Positions 14,315 to 22,318 of a DNA stretch of 36,940 nucleotides are shown here, in pieces; position 1 is the stretch's first letter, and each line of letters opens with the position of its first letter. The notes below the pieces were generated by a model that saw nothing but the letters and a program-made list of their open reading frames with translations, had not been told where the DNA came from and ran no database searches. This stretch comes from Anaerostipes hominis (ex Lee et al. 2021) (GTDB lineage: Bacteria; Bacillota; Clostridia; Lachnospirales; Lachnospiraceae), in NCBI RefSeq assembly GCF_002270485.1, contig NZ_NQOG01000024.1, forward strand, positions 1 to 36,940, read 5' to 3'. The translations under genes were made by a program, and so were the position numbers.

Positions 14315-15400
14315 ATGAGCAGTATTAACGTAACGACAACATACCCGACCGGGGGAACTTTATTACCGAATGCCTTCGTAGACTACTACATGATTAAAGC
14401 CAACGGAGAATATGTGAAGGTTTATATTTACCTTCTGCGCATGGTTTCTAACGGCCAGAAGTTCAATATACCTTACCTGGCAGATTTGCTGGAACTTACG
14501 GAGCGTGATATCTGCCGCGCCCTGAAGTACTGGAAAAAGGAAAATCTCCTGGACCTGGTCATGGATGGAGGAGAGATCCGTTCCATCAAACTGCTCCCCG
14601 TTTCCACGGCCCTGACGATCGATGCGGATGATCTCATGGAGCCTGAAAAAGAGGAACCAGCGAAAATACCAGCAAAGGAAACCACGACCGGGACTCCGGC
14701 TGCGAAAGCTAAGGCGGTTCCGGCCCTGAGGACGCTGACTCCGTCCCAGCTGGCCCAGAAAAATAAGGATGATAAGTTCTCTTATCTGATCTATATCGCA
14801 GAAATGTACATAGGACGTCCGCTCACCGCCAATGATCTGAATACTCTCTCTTATTTCTACGATGACCTTGCAATGTCACCGGAGCTGATCGAACACTTGG
14901 TAGATTACTGTGTATCCAACGGCAAGAAAAACTTCCGCTATATGCAGTCCGTAGCGATTGCCTGGTATCAGGAGGGCATCCGAACAGCAGACGAGGCCAA
15001 GCTTCACTGCCAGAACTACCAGAAAGAGTATTACCAGATCATGCATGCCTTTGGACTGAATAACCAGCCCGCACCGGCACAGATCGAATACATGAAGCGC
15101 TGGCTCAAGACCGACGGCTTTGACTTAAGCATCGTCATAGAAGCATGCAACCGCACGATCCGCTCCATCGGCCAGCCAAAATTCCAGTATACGGACAGTA
15201 TTTTGAAAAAGTGGAAGGACAACCATGTAGTTTCACTGGATGATGTAAAGAAACTGGAAAGCCGCCCGGGGACTGTATCCAAATCCGCAGCCCCACAGCC
15301 GAACAACCAGTTCCACAATTTTGAAGAACGTGACTATGACTATGACGAGCTGGAAAAACAGCTTTTTGAAAAGCAGATACACCCTGTAAAGGAGGACTGA
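14315..15400 (+). CDS. dnaD: DnaD-family replication initiation protein
   Basis: The 361-residue protein has the DnaD winged-helix N-terminus (about 15-85, 'YVKVYIYLLRMV', 'IPYLADLLELTERDICRALKYW'), a Pro/Ala/Lys linker (105-150) and two DnaB_2-like helical modules. The first is about 160-230 ('SYLIYIAEMYIGRPLT', ending 'AWYQEGIRTADEA'), the second about 240-310 ('MHAFGLNNQPAPAQIEYMKRW', ending 'ILKKWKDNHVVS'). DnaD and DnaB_2 modules recruit the helicase loader to DNA at oriC and restart sites in Firmicutes. It is 1 bp from dnaC and surely co-transcribed. AGGGAGATGG precedes the ATG. The product is longer than B. subtilis DnaD because of the second module. Confidence 0.92.
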   Translation: MSSINVTTTYPTGGTLLPNAFVDYYMIKANGEYVKVYIYLLRMVSNGQKFNIPYLADLLELTERDICRALKYWKKENLLDLVMDGGEIRSIKLLPVSTALTIDADDLMEPEKEEPAKIPAKETTTGTPAAKAKAVPALRTLTPSQLAQKNKDDKFSYLIYIAEMYIGRPLTANDLNTLSYFYDDLAMSPELIEHLVDYCVSNGKKNFRYMQSVAIAWYQEGIRTADEAKLHCQNYQKEYYQIMHAFGLNNQPAPAQIEYMKRWLKTDGFDLSIVIEACNRTIRSIGQPKFQYTDSILKKWKDNHVVSLDDVKKLESRPGTVSKSAAPQPNNQFHNFEERDYDYDELEKQLFEKQIHPVKED

Positions 15401-15401
15401 G

Positions 15402-16391
15402 ATGTCCCTGACCAATGAACAATATCAGGAAATCATGAGGATGTACGAGGCGAACCGGCTCAGCAGCTACAATCTCTCCAGAGAGCGCAGGCGTCAGGTC
15501 TATGCACAGATTCCTCAGATGAGGGAGCTGGACCGGGAGATGGCCCACAACGCTGTTCTCCTGGGAAAACAGCTGATCGCATCTGAAGATCATAACTCTA
15601 TGGACATTTGCAGGCAAAAGAATCAGAAGCTGGCTGAACAAAAGCGCCGGCTTCTTTTAGATCATGGATATCCTGAGGATTATCTGGACCCTGTTTATAC
15701 TTGTCCCGACTGTAAAGATACCGGATATATCGGTACCGAAAAGTGCCATTGTTTCCATCAGGCTGTGATCCGCCTGATTTATTCTGATTCCAATATGCAG
15801 CATATCCTTGAAAAAGAGAATTTTCTCCGTTTCAATGATCAATATTATTCTGATAAACTACTGGAGGACGGACGGCCTTCTCCGAGACAGAATATCCATG
15901 CCGTGCTGAAAAAATGCCGTGATTTTATCGGTCATTTTCCTTCCAGGGAAAACCTGCTGCTGCACGGTTCCACAGGCACCGGGAAGACATTTTTAAGCCA
16001 TTGTATTGCTAAAGAGATCATGGATAAGGGATATACCTGTGTCTATGTAACCGCTTTTCAGCTTTTTGATATTCTGACTTCCCAGGCATATCAAAAGCAC
16101 AAGGATAATCTCCCTATGTCCTACCAGCTTATTTTTCACTGTGACCTGCTGGTCATTGATGATCTGGGGACAGAGCTTAACAATGCCTTCATTACTTCCC
16201 AGCTGTTCCACTGCCTGAATGAACGGCAGCTCAGCGGTAAATCAACACTTATTTCGACAAATTTATCAATGCGTAATTTGAAAGACCGCTATACGGAACG
16301 GATTTTTTCCAGAATTATTGAGAACTATACCATCTGCCAGTTATACGGCGAGGATATCCGTTTAAAGAAATCTTTTTCCCGCAAGTCTTGA
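15402..16391 (+). CDS. dnaC: Helicase loader DnaC/DnaI-type AAA+ ATPase
   Basis: The 329-residue protein has a helical N-terminus, a zinc-binding cluster at about 101-117 ('CPDCKDTGYIGTEKCHC', Cys 101, 104, 115, 117) and a AAA+ domain with Walker A 'GSTGTGKTFLSH' (189-200) and Walker B 'LLVIDDLGTE' (about 247-256). An arginine-finger region lies near 'YTERIFSRI'. This is the DnaI/DnaC layout, with a helicase-binding zinc domain followed by ATPase. It loads the replicative helicase onto DNA together with DnaD. It starts 1 bp after the dnaD stop with the ribosome site AAGGAGGA inside dnaD. Confidence 0.94.
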   Translation: MSLTNEQYQEIMRMYEANRLSSYNLSRERRRQVYAQIPQMRELDREMAHNAVLLGKQLIASEDHNSMDICRQKNQKLAEQKRRLLLDHGYPEDYLDPVYTCPDCKDTGYIGTEKCHCFHQAVIRLIYSDSNMQHILEKENFLRFNDQYYSDKLLEDGRPSPRQNIHAVLKKCRDFIGHFPSRENLLLHGSTGTGKTFLSHCIAKEIMDKGYTCVYVTAFQLFDILTSQAYQKHKDNLPMSYQLIFHCDLLVIDDLGTELNNAFITSQLFHCLNERQLSGKSTLISTNLSMRNLKDRYTERIFSRIIENYTICQLYGEDIRLKKSFSRKS

Positions 16392-16448
16392 CGGAATCGC
16401 TTCGGGAGTGATATAAAAAGAGTGAACAAACTACAAAGGAGATTTATA

Positions 16449-17618
16449 ATGAGACGATCTGACCGAAACTTTAAAACCCTTCCCGACGGCAATCTTGGCA
16501 TCATCGCTATGGAGAGCTGCAAAAGCCTTGGCAATCTGATTGATAAGTATATTACAGGCTGGCGCGGAGATGAAGCCCCCCGCTATCAGAATATGCCCGG
16601 ATATGATGAGTATTACAAGGCAAGCTATCTGCTGGATGCCGGCTGTCCCCGCTTCGGGTCCGGAGAAGCAAAAGGGATCATCCGTGAATCTGTCCGCGGA
16701 ACCGATTTGTACATTCTCGTTGACGTGCTGAATTACAGCATCAAGTATTCTCTGTGCGGTCATCAGAACTCTATGTCCCCGGATGATCATTTTCAGGACT
16801 TAAAAAGGCTCATTGCAGCCAGCGGCAGCAAAGCCAAGAGAATCAGTGTCATCATGCCTTTCCTGTATGAAAGCCGTCAGCACAAAAGAAGCACCAGAGA
16901 GTCTCTGGACTGTGCCATGATGCTTCAGGAGCTGATTCATTTAGGAGTACAGAATATCATTACATTTGACGCCCATGACCCTCGTGTACAGAACGCCATT
17001 CCAAACAGCGGCTTTGATACGGTACAGCCCACTTACCAGTTTGTAAAGTCTCTGGTTGAGCAGTGCGACGGAGTCAATTTTGACAGTGATCATCTGATGG
17101 TCATCAGCCCGGACGAAGGTGCTATGCAGCGTTCCATCTATATGGCCAATGTCCTCGGTGTTGATGTGGGTATGTTCTATAAGCGCAGAGATTATTCTAC
17201 TATCGTAGACGGCCGCAACCCTATTGTGGCCCATGAATTTTTGGGAGATTCTCTGGAAGGCAAGGACGTTCTGATCTTGGACGATATGATATCTTCCGGA
17301 GAGAGTATGATCGATGTAGCCAAAGAACTGAAAGCAAGAAAAGCGAGACGTGTATTTTGTCTTTCTACCTTCGGTCTGTTCACAAACGGACTTGATGTCT
17401 TTGACAAGGCTGTGGAAGAAGGTATCATCGAAAAGGTTATCACAACCAATCTTACTTACCAGACACCGGAACTGTTGGAGCGTGATTGGTATGTATCATC
17501 AGATGTGAGCAAATATGTAGCTCTGCTGATCGATACGCTGAATCACAACGGGTCCATCAGCGAACTTCTGGACCCAACGGAGCGCATCAAAGAATATTTG
17601 GAAAAGAATCATTTATAA
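16449..17618 (+). CDS. prs: Ribose-phosphate pyrophosphokinase
   Basis: The protein makes PRPP from ribose 5-phosphate and ATP for nucleotide, His and Trp synthesis. It has 389 residues, about 70 more than classical Prs, which is the form common in Lachnospiraceae. Visible are 'ISVIMPFLYESRQHKR' with the flexible-loop residues, 'FDAHDPRVQNAIP' and the PRPP loop 'VLILDDMISSGESM' (classical VDDxxxTGGT, here with SSGES). The N-terminal 'GNLGIIAMESCKSLGNLIDKY' replaces the usual 'GNANxxLAxxIA'. I take the ATG at 16449 after AAAGGAG; an in-frame GTG at 16422 lacks a ribosome site. It is 57 bp after dnaC, so read-through is likely, and it ends at a bidirectional terminator. Confidence 0.9.
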   Translation: MRRSDRNFKTLPDGNLGIIAMESCKSLGNLIDKYITGWRGDEAPRYQNMPGYDEYYKASYLLDAGCPRFGSGEAKGIIRESVRGTDLYILVDVLNYSIKYSLCGHQNSMSPDDHFQDLKRLIAASGSKAKRISVIMPFLYESRQHKRSTRESLDCAMMLQELIHLGVQNIITFDAHDPRVQNAIPNSGFDTVQPTYQFVKSLVEQCDGVNFDSDHLMVISPDEGAMQRSIYMANVLGVDVGMFYKRRDYSTIVDGRNPIVAHEFLGDSLEGKDVLILDDMISSGESMIDVAKELKARKARRVFCLSTFGLFTNGLDVFDKAVEEGIIEKVITTNLTYQTPELLERDWYVSSDVSKYVALLIDTLNHNGSISELLDPTERIKEYLEKNHL

Positions 17619-17640
17619 ATTTATCAGCAGTATAGGAAAA

Positions 17641-17675
17641 GGCAGCAGACTATTTATTAAAGTCTGCTGCCTTTA
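17641..17675. terminator. Bidirectional terminator between prs and PBP
   Basis: GGCAGCAGACT (17641-17651) pairs perfectly with AGTCTGCTGCC (17661-17671), with a 9-nt loop and T-rich sequence on both strands (TTTATC and TTTTCC). It serves the convergent prs and PBP genes. Confidence 0.92.
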
Positions 17676-17683
17676 TCTATTTA

Positions 17684-19918
17684 TCAATCGTCATTTCCGG
17701 CGCCGCGTCGATCATCACCGTTCTGCTGCTGTGTAGCCGCTGTTGTGGCCTGTGTCGTTGCCTGAGTGGTCGCCTGGGTTGTGGCCTGTGTTGTAGCGTG
17801 AGTCGTTGTCTGGGTTGTACCTTTGGTACTTCCCTTTTCTGTCGTGCCTGCTGTTGTCTGGCCTGTGGACGGCATGTTTGTTCCGCCTCCGCCTTCATAG
17901 GAATTAAGCTTTTTGCCTCCTGAATACTCTTTGTGGAGAGCATTCATAAAATTGCTCCAAATTGTCTTAGGATAACCGGAACCGCTCAGGTTGGCCATTA
18001 CCCTGCTGTCATCCCTTCCTACCCACACTGCAGTTGTATAGTACGGTGTATATCCGCAGAACCATCCGTCCTTATTGTCCGTTGTAGTACCTGTTTTTCC
18101 CGCGGTATCTACATTAGGAACCTTTGCCCCCCGGCCTGTACCGTTGGTGATAACACTCTTTAAAACGCTGCTCATCATAGAAGCCGTATTGGCTGAGTAA
18201 ACCGTTCTTTTCTTGGATGGATTGGAGACCACAGTCTCACCGTCCGAATCCTCGATCTTCACAATACAGGTTGGGTCTCTGAACACGCCCTGATTGGCAA
18301 GTGCAGCATATCCGCTGGCCATCTCCTCAGCCGTAGTTCCATAGGTGAAGCCGCCGAGGCAGGTTGTATAATACTTATAGTCATTTTCGTCGAGGCTCTT
18401 AAAGTTCATCTTTTCCAAATACCGGAGAGCGGATTTCGGCCCGATCTCCTCGTAAAGCCTCATAGTAGCCACGTTGCTTGATTTCTCCAACGCCCGCCTC
18501 AGTGTAATACTTCCTGAATAGGAACCGCCGGAGTTTCTGACCCTGTGTTTGTCTTTGGGACTCATCGGGTTGTCATTCACGATAGAACCCGGTCCATATC
18601 CTCTCTCCATAGCAGGAGCATAGACAAGGATAGGCTTAATGGCACTTCCCGGCTGTCTCGGACTCTGATAAGCACGGTTCAGCCCTAATCCTGCATTTTT
18701 CTGATATCTTCCTCCTACGATGGCTGCTACCTTGCCTGTCTCATTGTCAATACAGACGCCTGCGCCCTGGACTTTGTAAACCTTGTTCTTGTCCTTCTCC
18801 GTATAACCGCTCAGAGCATTGTCGATACTGCTTTGAAGTTCCTTCTGAGCATCCAGGTCAATAGATGTATGAATCTGGTATCCTGCACTGTATAAAGTCC
18901 TCTTACACTCAGCATAAGACTTGTTATATTTCTCATCGTAATCCTGTTTGTCTTCGTCAGAGTCAAACACATAGCGGAACTCAAAGCCCTGCTTCTTCAT
19001 CAGTGCTTTCGTAGCACTGTGAATTACATAGGTTTCAATATAATTTCTCTTCTGCTCAGTTTTTTTCTTTTTCAGTGTGATCTTTTCTCTCAGAGCTTCA
19101 TCTCTCTGGGATTTAGTAATCAGATTCTGCTTATACATATCCTTGAGGATCTTGTCGCGCCTTGTCATTGTCTTTTCCTTATGATGATAGGGCTCATACA
19201 TGTTTGGCGCATTAGGGACCGCACACAAGAATGCGGCTTCTGACATGGTCAGATCCTTGGCATCCTTATCAAAATAACCTTTGCTGGCAGCCTGAATTCC
19301 GTAATAGCCATTTGCAAAATAAACGTTGTTCAGGTAAAACTCCATGATCTGATCCTTGGAGTACTCCTTCTCCAGACCCCATGCCACAAACATTTCTTTG
19401 ACCTTACGCTGCCAGGAAATCTCCCGTGTCAGGAAAACAGTCCTTGCCAGCTGCTGAGTGATCGTACTTCCTCCCTGAGTAACTTCTCCCTTATTTGTAA
19501 CAAAAGATACTGCTGCTCTGGCGATACCCCTGAAGTCTACCCCATTATGTTTGTAAAAATTATTGTCCTCCACGGAAATCATCGCCGCCACCGCATACAC
19601 CGGCAGATCTTTATACTTCAGATAATAGACATCCTTCTCGCCTTTCAGCTTGGTGATAACCTTCCCATTCGTATCATAGACGACACTCGTCTGTGTTGCC
19701 TTAAATGTCTGCTCTGAAGTGTTGGCTACCAGATCCTTAGCCTCTGCCCTCAGCTTCATGACTTTCATTCCGATGGTGAACCAGCCGATAACCACCAGAA
19801 AAAGAAAAACAATCGAGATCTTGACAAGGATCTTTCTTTTCTTTTTCTTCTTTTTTGGTTTTTTCTCTTTGGAAATGACTTTCTTTGTCTCTTTTGTTTC
19901 TTCAGCCATATTCTCCAC
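17684..19918 (-). CDS. Class A penicillin-binding protein (PBP1A type)
   Basis: This 744-residue bifunctional peptidoglycan synthase has a Lys-rich cytoplasmic tail (18-30) and a membrane helix (31-51). A GT51 transglycosylase domain (about 80-270) shows 'SVEDNNFYKHNGVDFRGI', 'GGSTITQQLARTVFL' and 'KEMFVAWGLEKEYSKDQIMEFYLN'. The transpeptidase has SxxK in 'RQPGSAIKPILVY', SxN in 'EKSSNVATM' and KTG in 'DTAGKTGTTTDNKDGWF'. The last 70 residues are a Thr/Gln/Gly-rich tail with repeated ATTQ units encoded by a 12-bp repeat (about 17733-17818), probably an extracellular linker. It is the last gene of the operon, 6 bp after the SbcD-like gene. Confidence 0.94.
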   Translation of the reverse strand: MENMAEETKETKKVISKEKKPKKKKKKRKILVKISIVFLFLVVIGWFTIGMKVMKLRAEAKDLVANTSEQTFKATQTSVVYDTNGKVITKLKGEKDVYYLKYKDLPVYAVAAMISVEDNNFYKHNGVDFRGIARAAVSFVTNKGEVTQGGSTITQQLARTVFLTREISWQRKVKEMFVAWGLEKEYSKDQIMEFYLNNVYFANGYYGIQAASKGYFDKDAKDLTMSEAAFLCAVPNAPNMYEPYHHKEKTMTRRDKILKDMYKQNLITKSQRDEALREKITLKKKKTEQKRNYIETYVIHSATKALMKKQGFEFRYVFDSDEDKQDYDEKYNKSYAECKRTLYSAGYQIHTSIDLDAQKELQSSIDNALSGYTEKDKNKVYKVQGAGVCIDNETGKVAAIVGGRYQKNAGLGLNRAYQSPRQPGSAIKPILVYAPAMERGYGPGSIVNDNPMSPKDKHRVRNSGGSYSGSITLRRALEKSSNVATMRLYEEIGPKSALRYLEKMNFKSLDENDYKYYTTCLGGFTYGTTAEEMASGYAALANQGVFRDPTCIVKIEDSDGETVVSNPSKKRTVYSANTASMMSSVLKSVITNGTGRGAKVPNVDTAGKTGTTTDNKDGWFCGYTPYYTTAVWVGRDDSRVMANLSGSGYPKTIWSNFMNALHKEYSGGKKLNSYEGGGGTNMPSTGQTTAGTTEKGSTKGTTQTTTHATTQATTQATTQATTQATTAATQQQNGDDRRGAGNDD
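17733..17818 (-). repeat. 12-bp coding repeat (ATTQ units) in the PBP C-terminus
   Basis: Imperfect tandem copies of a 12-bp unit encode Ala-Thr-Thr-Gln about five times in a row, next to further Thr-rich sequence. Such a tract can vary in copy number by slippage. Confidence 0.75.
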
Positions 19919-19924
19919 CTTTCA

Positions 19925-22306
19925 TTATTCTCTGGTTTCCTCTAGGGAAATCCAGTGGATTTTCTGATTCTTCCGGTCCAGCTGATGAAAAAGCTCTTTC
20001 TTACACGTAAATAAGATCAGCTGCCTGCCGGAATACCTGCTCAAATAATCAAGCGCCCTCCGGGTCCTTTCATCATCAAAATTGCCGAAAATATCATCCA
20101 TCAGAACCGGGACTGGTTCCTTCGGATATAGAATCTCTCCCGCGGCAAGCCTCACAGCCAGGTAAATCTGCTCTACGGTTCCCGCGCTTAAATACTTCAG
20201 ATCAATAAACCTGTTTTTATATTCTACCATAAAAGACAGTGATTCATCAATTTTTACTTTTTCGTACTCTCCTCCCGTAAGATAACTGACGATCTCACTG
20301 ACCTTTTCGTTAAACTGTTCCCCGAGATTTTCCCGGAATTCCCTGGCGGCATCTAAAACAGCCTGAATGGCCGCATCTGCCTGATTTATATTATATTCTG
20401 TACGGTCTGTTTGTTCTTTAAAAATTTGATAGTCTCTTCTTAATTCTTCCTTAAAGTCCTCCTGCTCTGTCATTTCCTTCTTTTCTGACTTAATCGAAAG
20501 AACCGATAACACCAGAAATACAGCACAGCCTGCGAAGAACCCCTGATGAACAAAGCCAGCCGCCGCAAACACAGCTGCTGCCGTCAAAAAAAACAAAATA
20601 CTCCTCGGCTTTCCGCTCTGTCCGTCAGACTCGGGAGCCTTCAGATAACGCTCCCTCTTCTCAGACAGGACGATCGATTCCTCTCTGCTTTTTCTTCTCA
20701 GCATGTTCTTTTTTTCTTTCAGCGCCTTCAGAGCCAGATCGATCTTTATATCTGCTGTATTGCTGCCTGTCAGATTGGATGTATAGTTGGTAAGTTCCAT
20801 AGAGAGATTTCCTGACGGAGGAATGTCCCCTTCCTGAATACAGAAAGTATCTGTGTATGCACCGAGGCTCAGAGTATACAGCTTTGAGAGATCACCTTTT
20901 TCACCTGATTCTTTATCATACACATTAAAAGACTTCTCTCCCGTGCGAAAGCTTCTCTCAAGCAGCCAGGCATGTCCGTCCGATATGATCTCCATGCCTC
21001 CTCCGTAATTTCCTCCATAAACCGGCGTATATATAGTATATGCATCAGATCTCGCTGCAATGCCTCTGGATTTTTCCAGACCGAACAGCATATGCACGAT
21101 AAACTCTTTTATTGTAGTCTTCCCGCTCTCGTTTGGTCCATATACAATATTTAATCCAGGCTCAAAGGATAATTCTTTTCCGCAGAATTTCCCGAAACCG
21201 TCGATATAAATATTCCGGATATAAAAAGCAGATCTTTTCTCCCGTTTCTCTGACCGGCGCCTCTGATATAATCCCCTGGATGCCTGCTCAAATGCATCCC
21301 CGGCAAAACGTGACGCTTCCGGCATTCCCTCAAGGCGGCGCAGTACGGCACCGATGATATTATCTTTGTTGGATTCCAACAGCGAATCTTCCGTACGGCT
21401 CCCCCTCGTCTCGTCAACAATATCCACGATCCTGTATTTTGCTCCGAGCAGATCAAAATCAGGACGAATCCTTGCTCTTTTAGAGCCCTGAAGGAACAGC
21501 GTAAACATCTGGTTTTCCCCCAGCAGCTTCATCTCTTCTTCCGCAGCAAAGAGAATTTCTTGATCATCCATATCTTTTGTCAGGTTCACCCGTACTTCCA
21601 CATAACTTTTTTGATTGACCGGCAGGAAACGGACGACTTTCTTTTCGTCTGTGATCTCTCCCAAAAAGAATCCGCGGCGCCCTGTCTCCGTCCTGTTTAA
21701 AGGTTCCAGGCTGCCGCCGTAGGCGATCAGATCCTCTGATATCATCTCAGGACTGTGAATATGGCCTAACGCGGCATAGTCAAATCCCGACCATTTTAGT
21801 TTGTGAAAATCAATGGGACTATGTGTGCCGTCCCCTCCGTGCCCTAAAAGAATATGAATACCTTCTTCTGTCCCTGGCCTTGCCTCATCATATAAAGGCT
21901 CCGTAATTTCCCTGCTGTGATAGCTGAGACCGTAGATATAGGTATTCTGTGCCTCTTGGTATACTCTCGTAAGTTCTTTTTCAGTGAACAGATGCACATC
22001 AGCAGAAAAACGATATCGCAGATATGCCGATCCTTCGTCAATAAAATCATGATTTCCCGCGATCATAAAAACCTTGGTACATACCAGCTGGGACAAAAAA
22101 GAATCCAGCCTGTTTAAATCCCTTAATGATGGTTTTTTGTGAAAGATATCTCCGCACAGAAATAAGAAGTCTGCCTGTTCTTCATTGGCCAGTGCAATGA
22201 CTTCACTGAGGCTCTGCTCAATATCCTTTTTCCGCTCTTCCCCCCATCCCCTCTCTGTTTCCGGACAAGCTCCGAGATGGAGGTCTCCAATGTGTATAAA
22301 CTTCAT
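19925..22306 (-). CDS. Fused SbcD/SbcC-like (YhaO/YhaN) DNA repair protein
   Basis: The 793-residue protein joins two proteins that are usually separate. Residues 1-270 are a calcineurin-like nuclease of the SbcD/Mre11/YhaO group: GDLH (7-10), GDIFH (52-56), GNHD (84-87), GHGG (155-158) and GHIH (181-184). Residues 360-793 are an SbcC/Rad50/YhaN-type ATPase: Walker A GPNESGKTT (390-398), signature LSAGTVEQ (706-713) and Walker B VLMDDIFGNFDD (734-745). The coiled coil is very short (about 525-560 and 610-665), and in place of a zinc hook there is a hydrophobic hairpin at 569-604, probably two membrane helices. This suggests a membrane-tethered DNA end-processing complex. It is co-transcribed with the 833-residue protein (12 bp upstream) and the PBP (6 bp downstream). 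Confidence 0.88.
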   Translation of the reverse strand: MKFIHIGDLHLGACPETERGWGEERKKDIEQSLSEVIALANEEQADFLFLCGDIFHKKPSLRDLNRLDSFLSQLVCTKVFMIAGNHDFIDEGSAYLRYRFSADVHLFTEKELTRVYQEAQNTYIYGLSYHSREITEPLYDEARPGTEEGIHILLGHGGDGTHSPIDFHKLKWSGFDYAALGHIHSPEMISEDLIAYGGSLEPLNRTETGRRGFFLGEITDEKKVVRFLPVNQKSYVEVRVNLTKDMDDQEILFAAEEEMKLLGENQMFTLFLQGSKRARIRPDFDLLGAKYRIVDIVDETRGSRTEDSLLESNKDNIIGAVLRRLEGMPEASRFAGDAFEQASRGLYQRRRSEKREKRSAFYIRNIYIDGFGKFCGKELSFEPGLNIVYGPNESGKTTIKEFIVHMLFGLEKSRGIAARSDAYTIYTPVYGGNYGGGMEIISDGHAWLLERSFRTGEKSFNVYDKESGEKGDLSKLYTLSLGAYTDTFCIQEGDIPPSGNLSMELTNYTSNLTGSNTADIKIDLALKALKEKKNMLRRKSREESIVLSEKRERYLKAPESDGQSGKPRSILFFLTAAAVFAAAGFVHQGFFAGCAVFLVLSVLSIKSEKKEMTEQEDFKEELRRDYQIFKEQTDRTEYNINQADAAIQAVLDAAREFRENLGEQFNEKVSEIVSYLTGGEYEKVKIDESLSFMVEYKNRFIDLKYLSAGTVEQIYLAVRLAAGEILYPKEPVPVLMDDIFGNFDDERTRRALDYLSRYSGRQLILFTCKKELFHQLDRKNQKIHWISLEETRE

Positions 22307-22318
22307 GTCTCACCTTCT

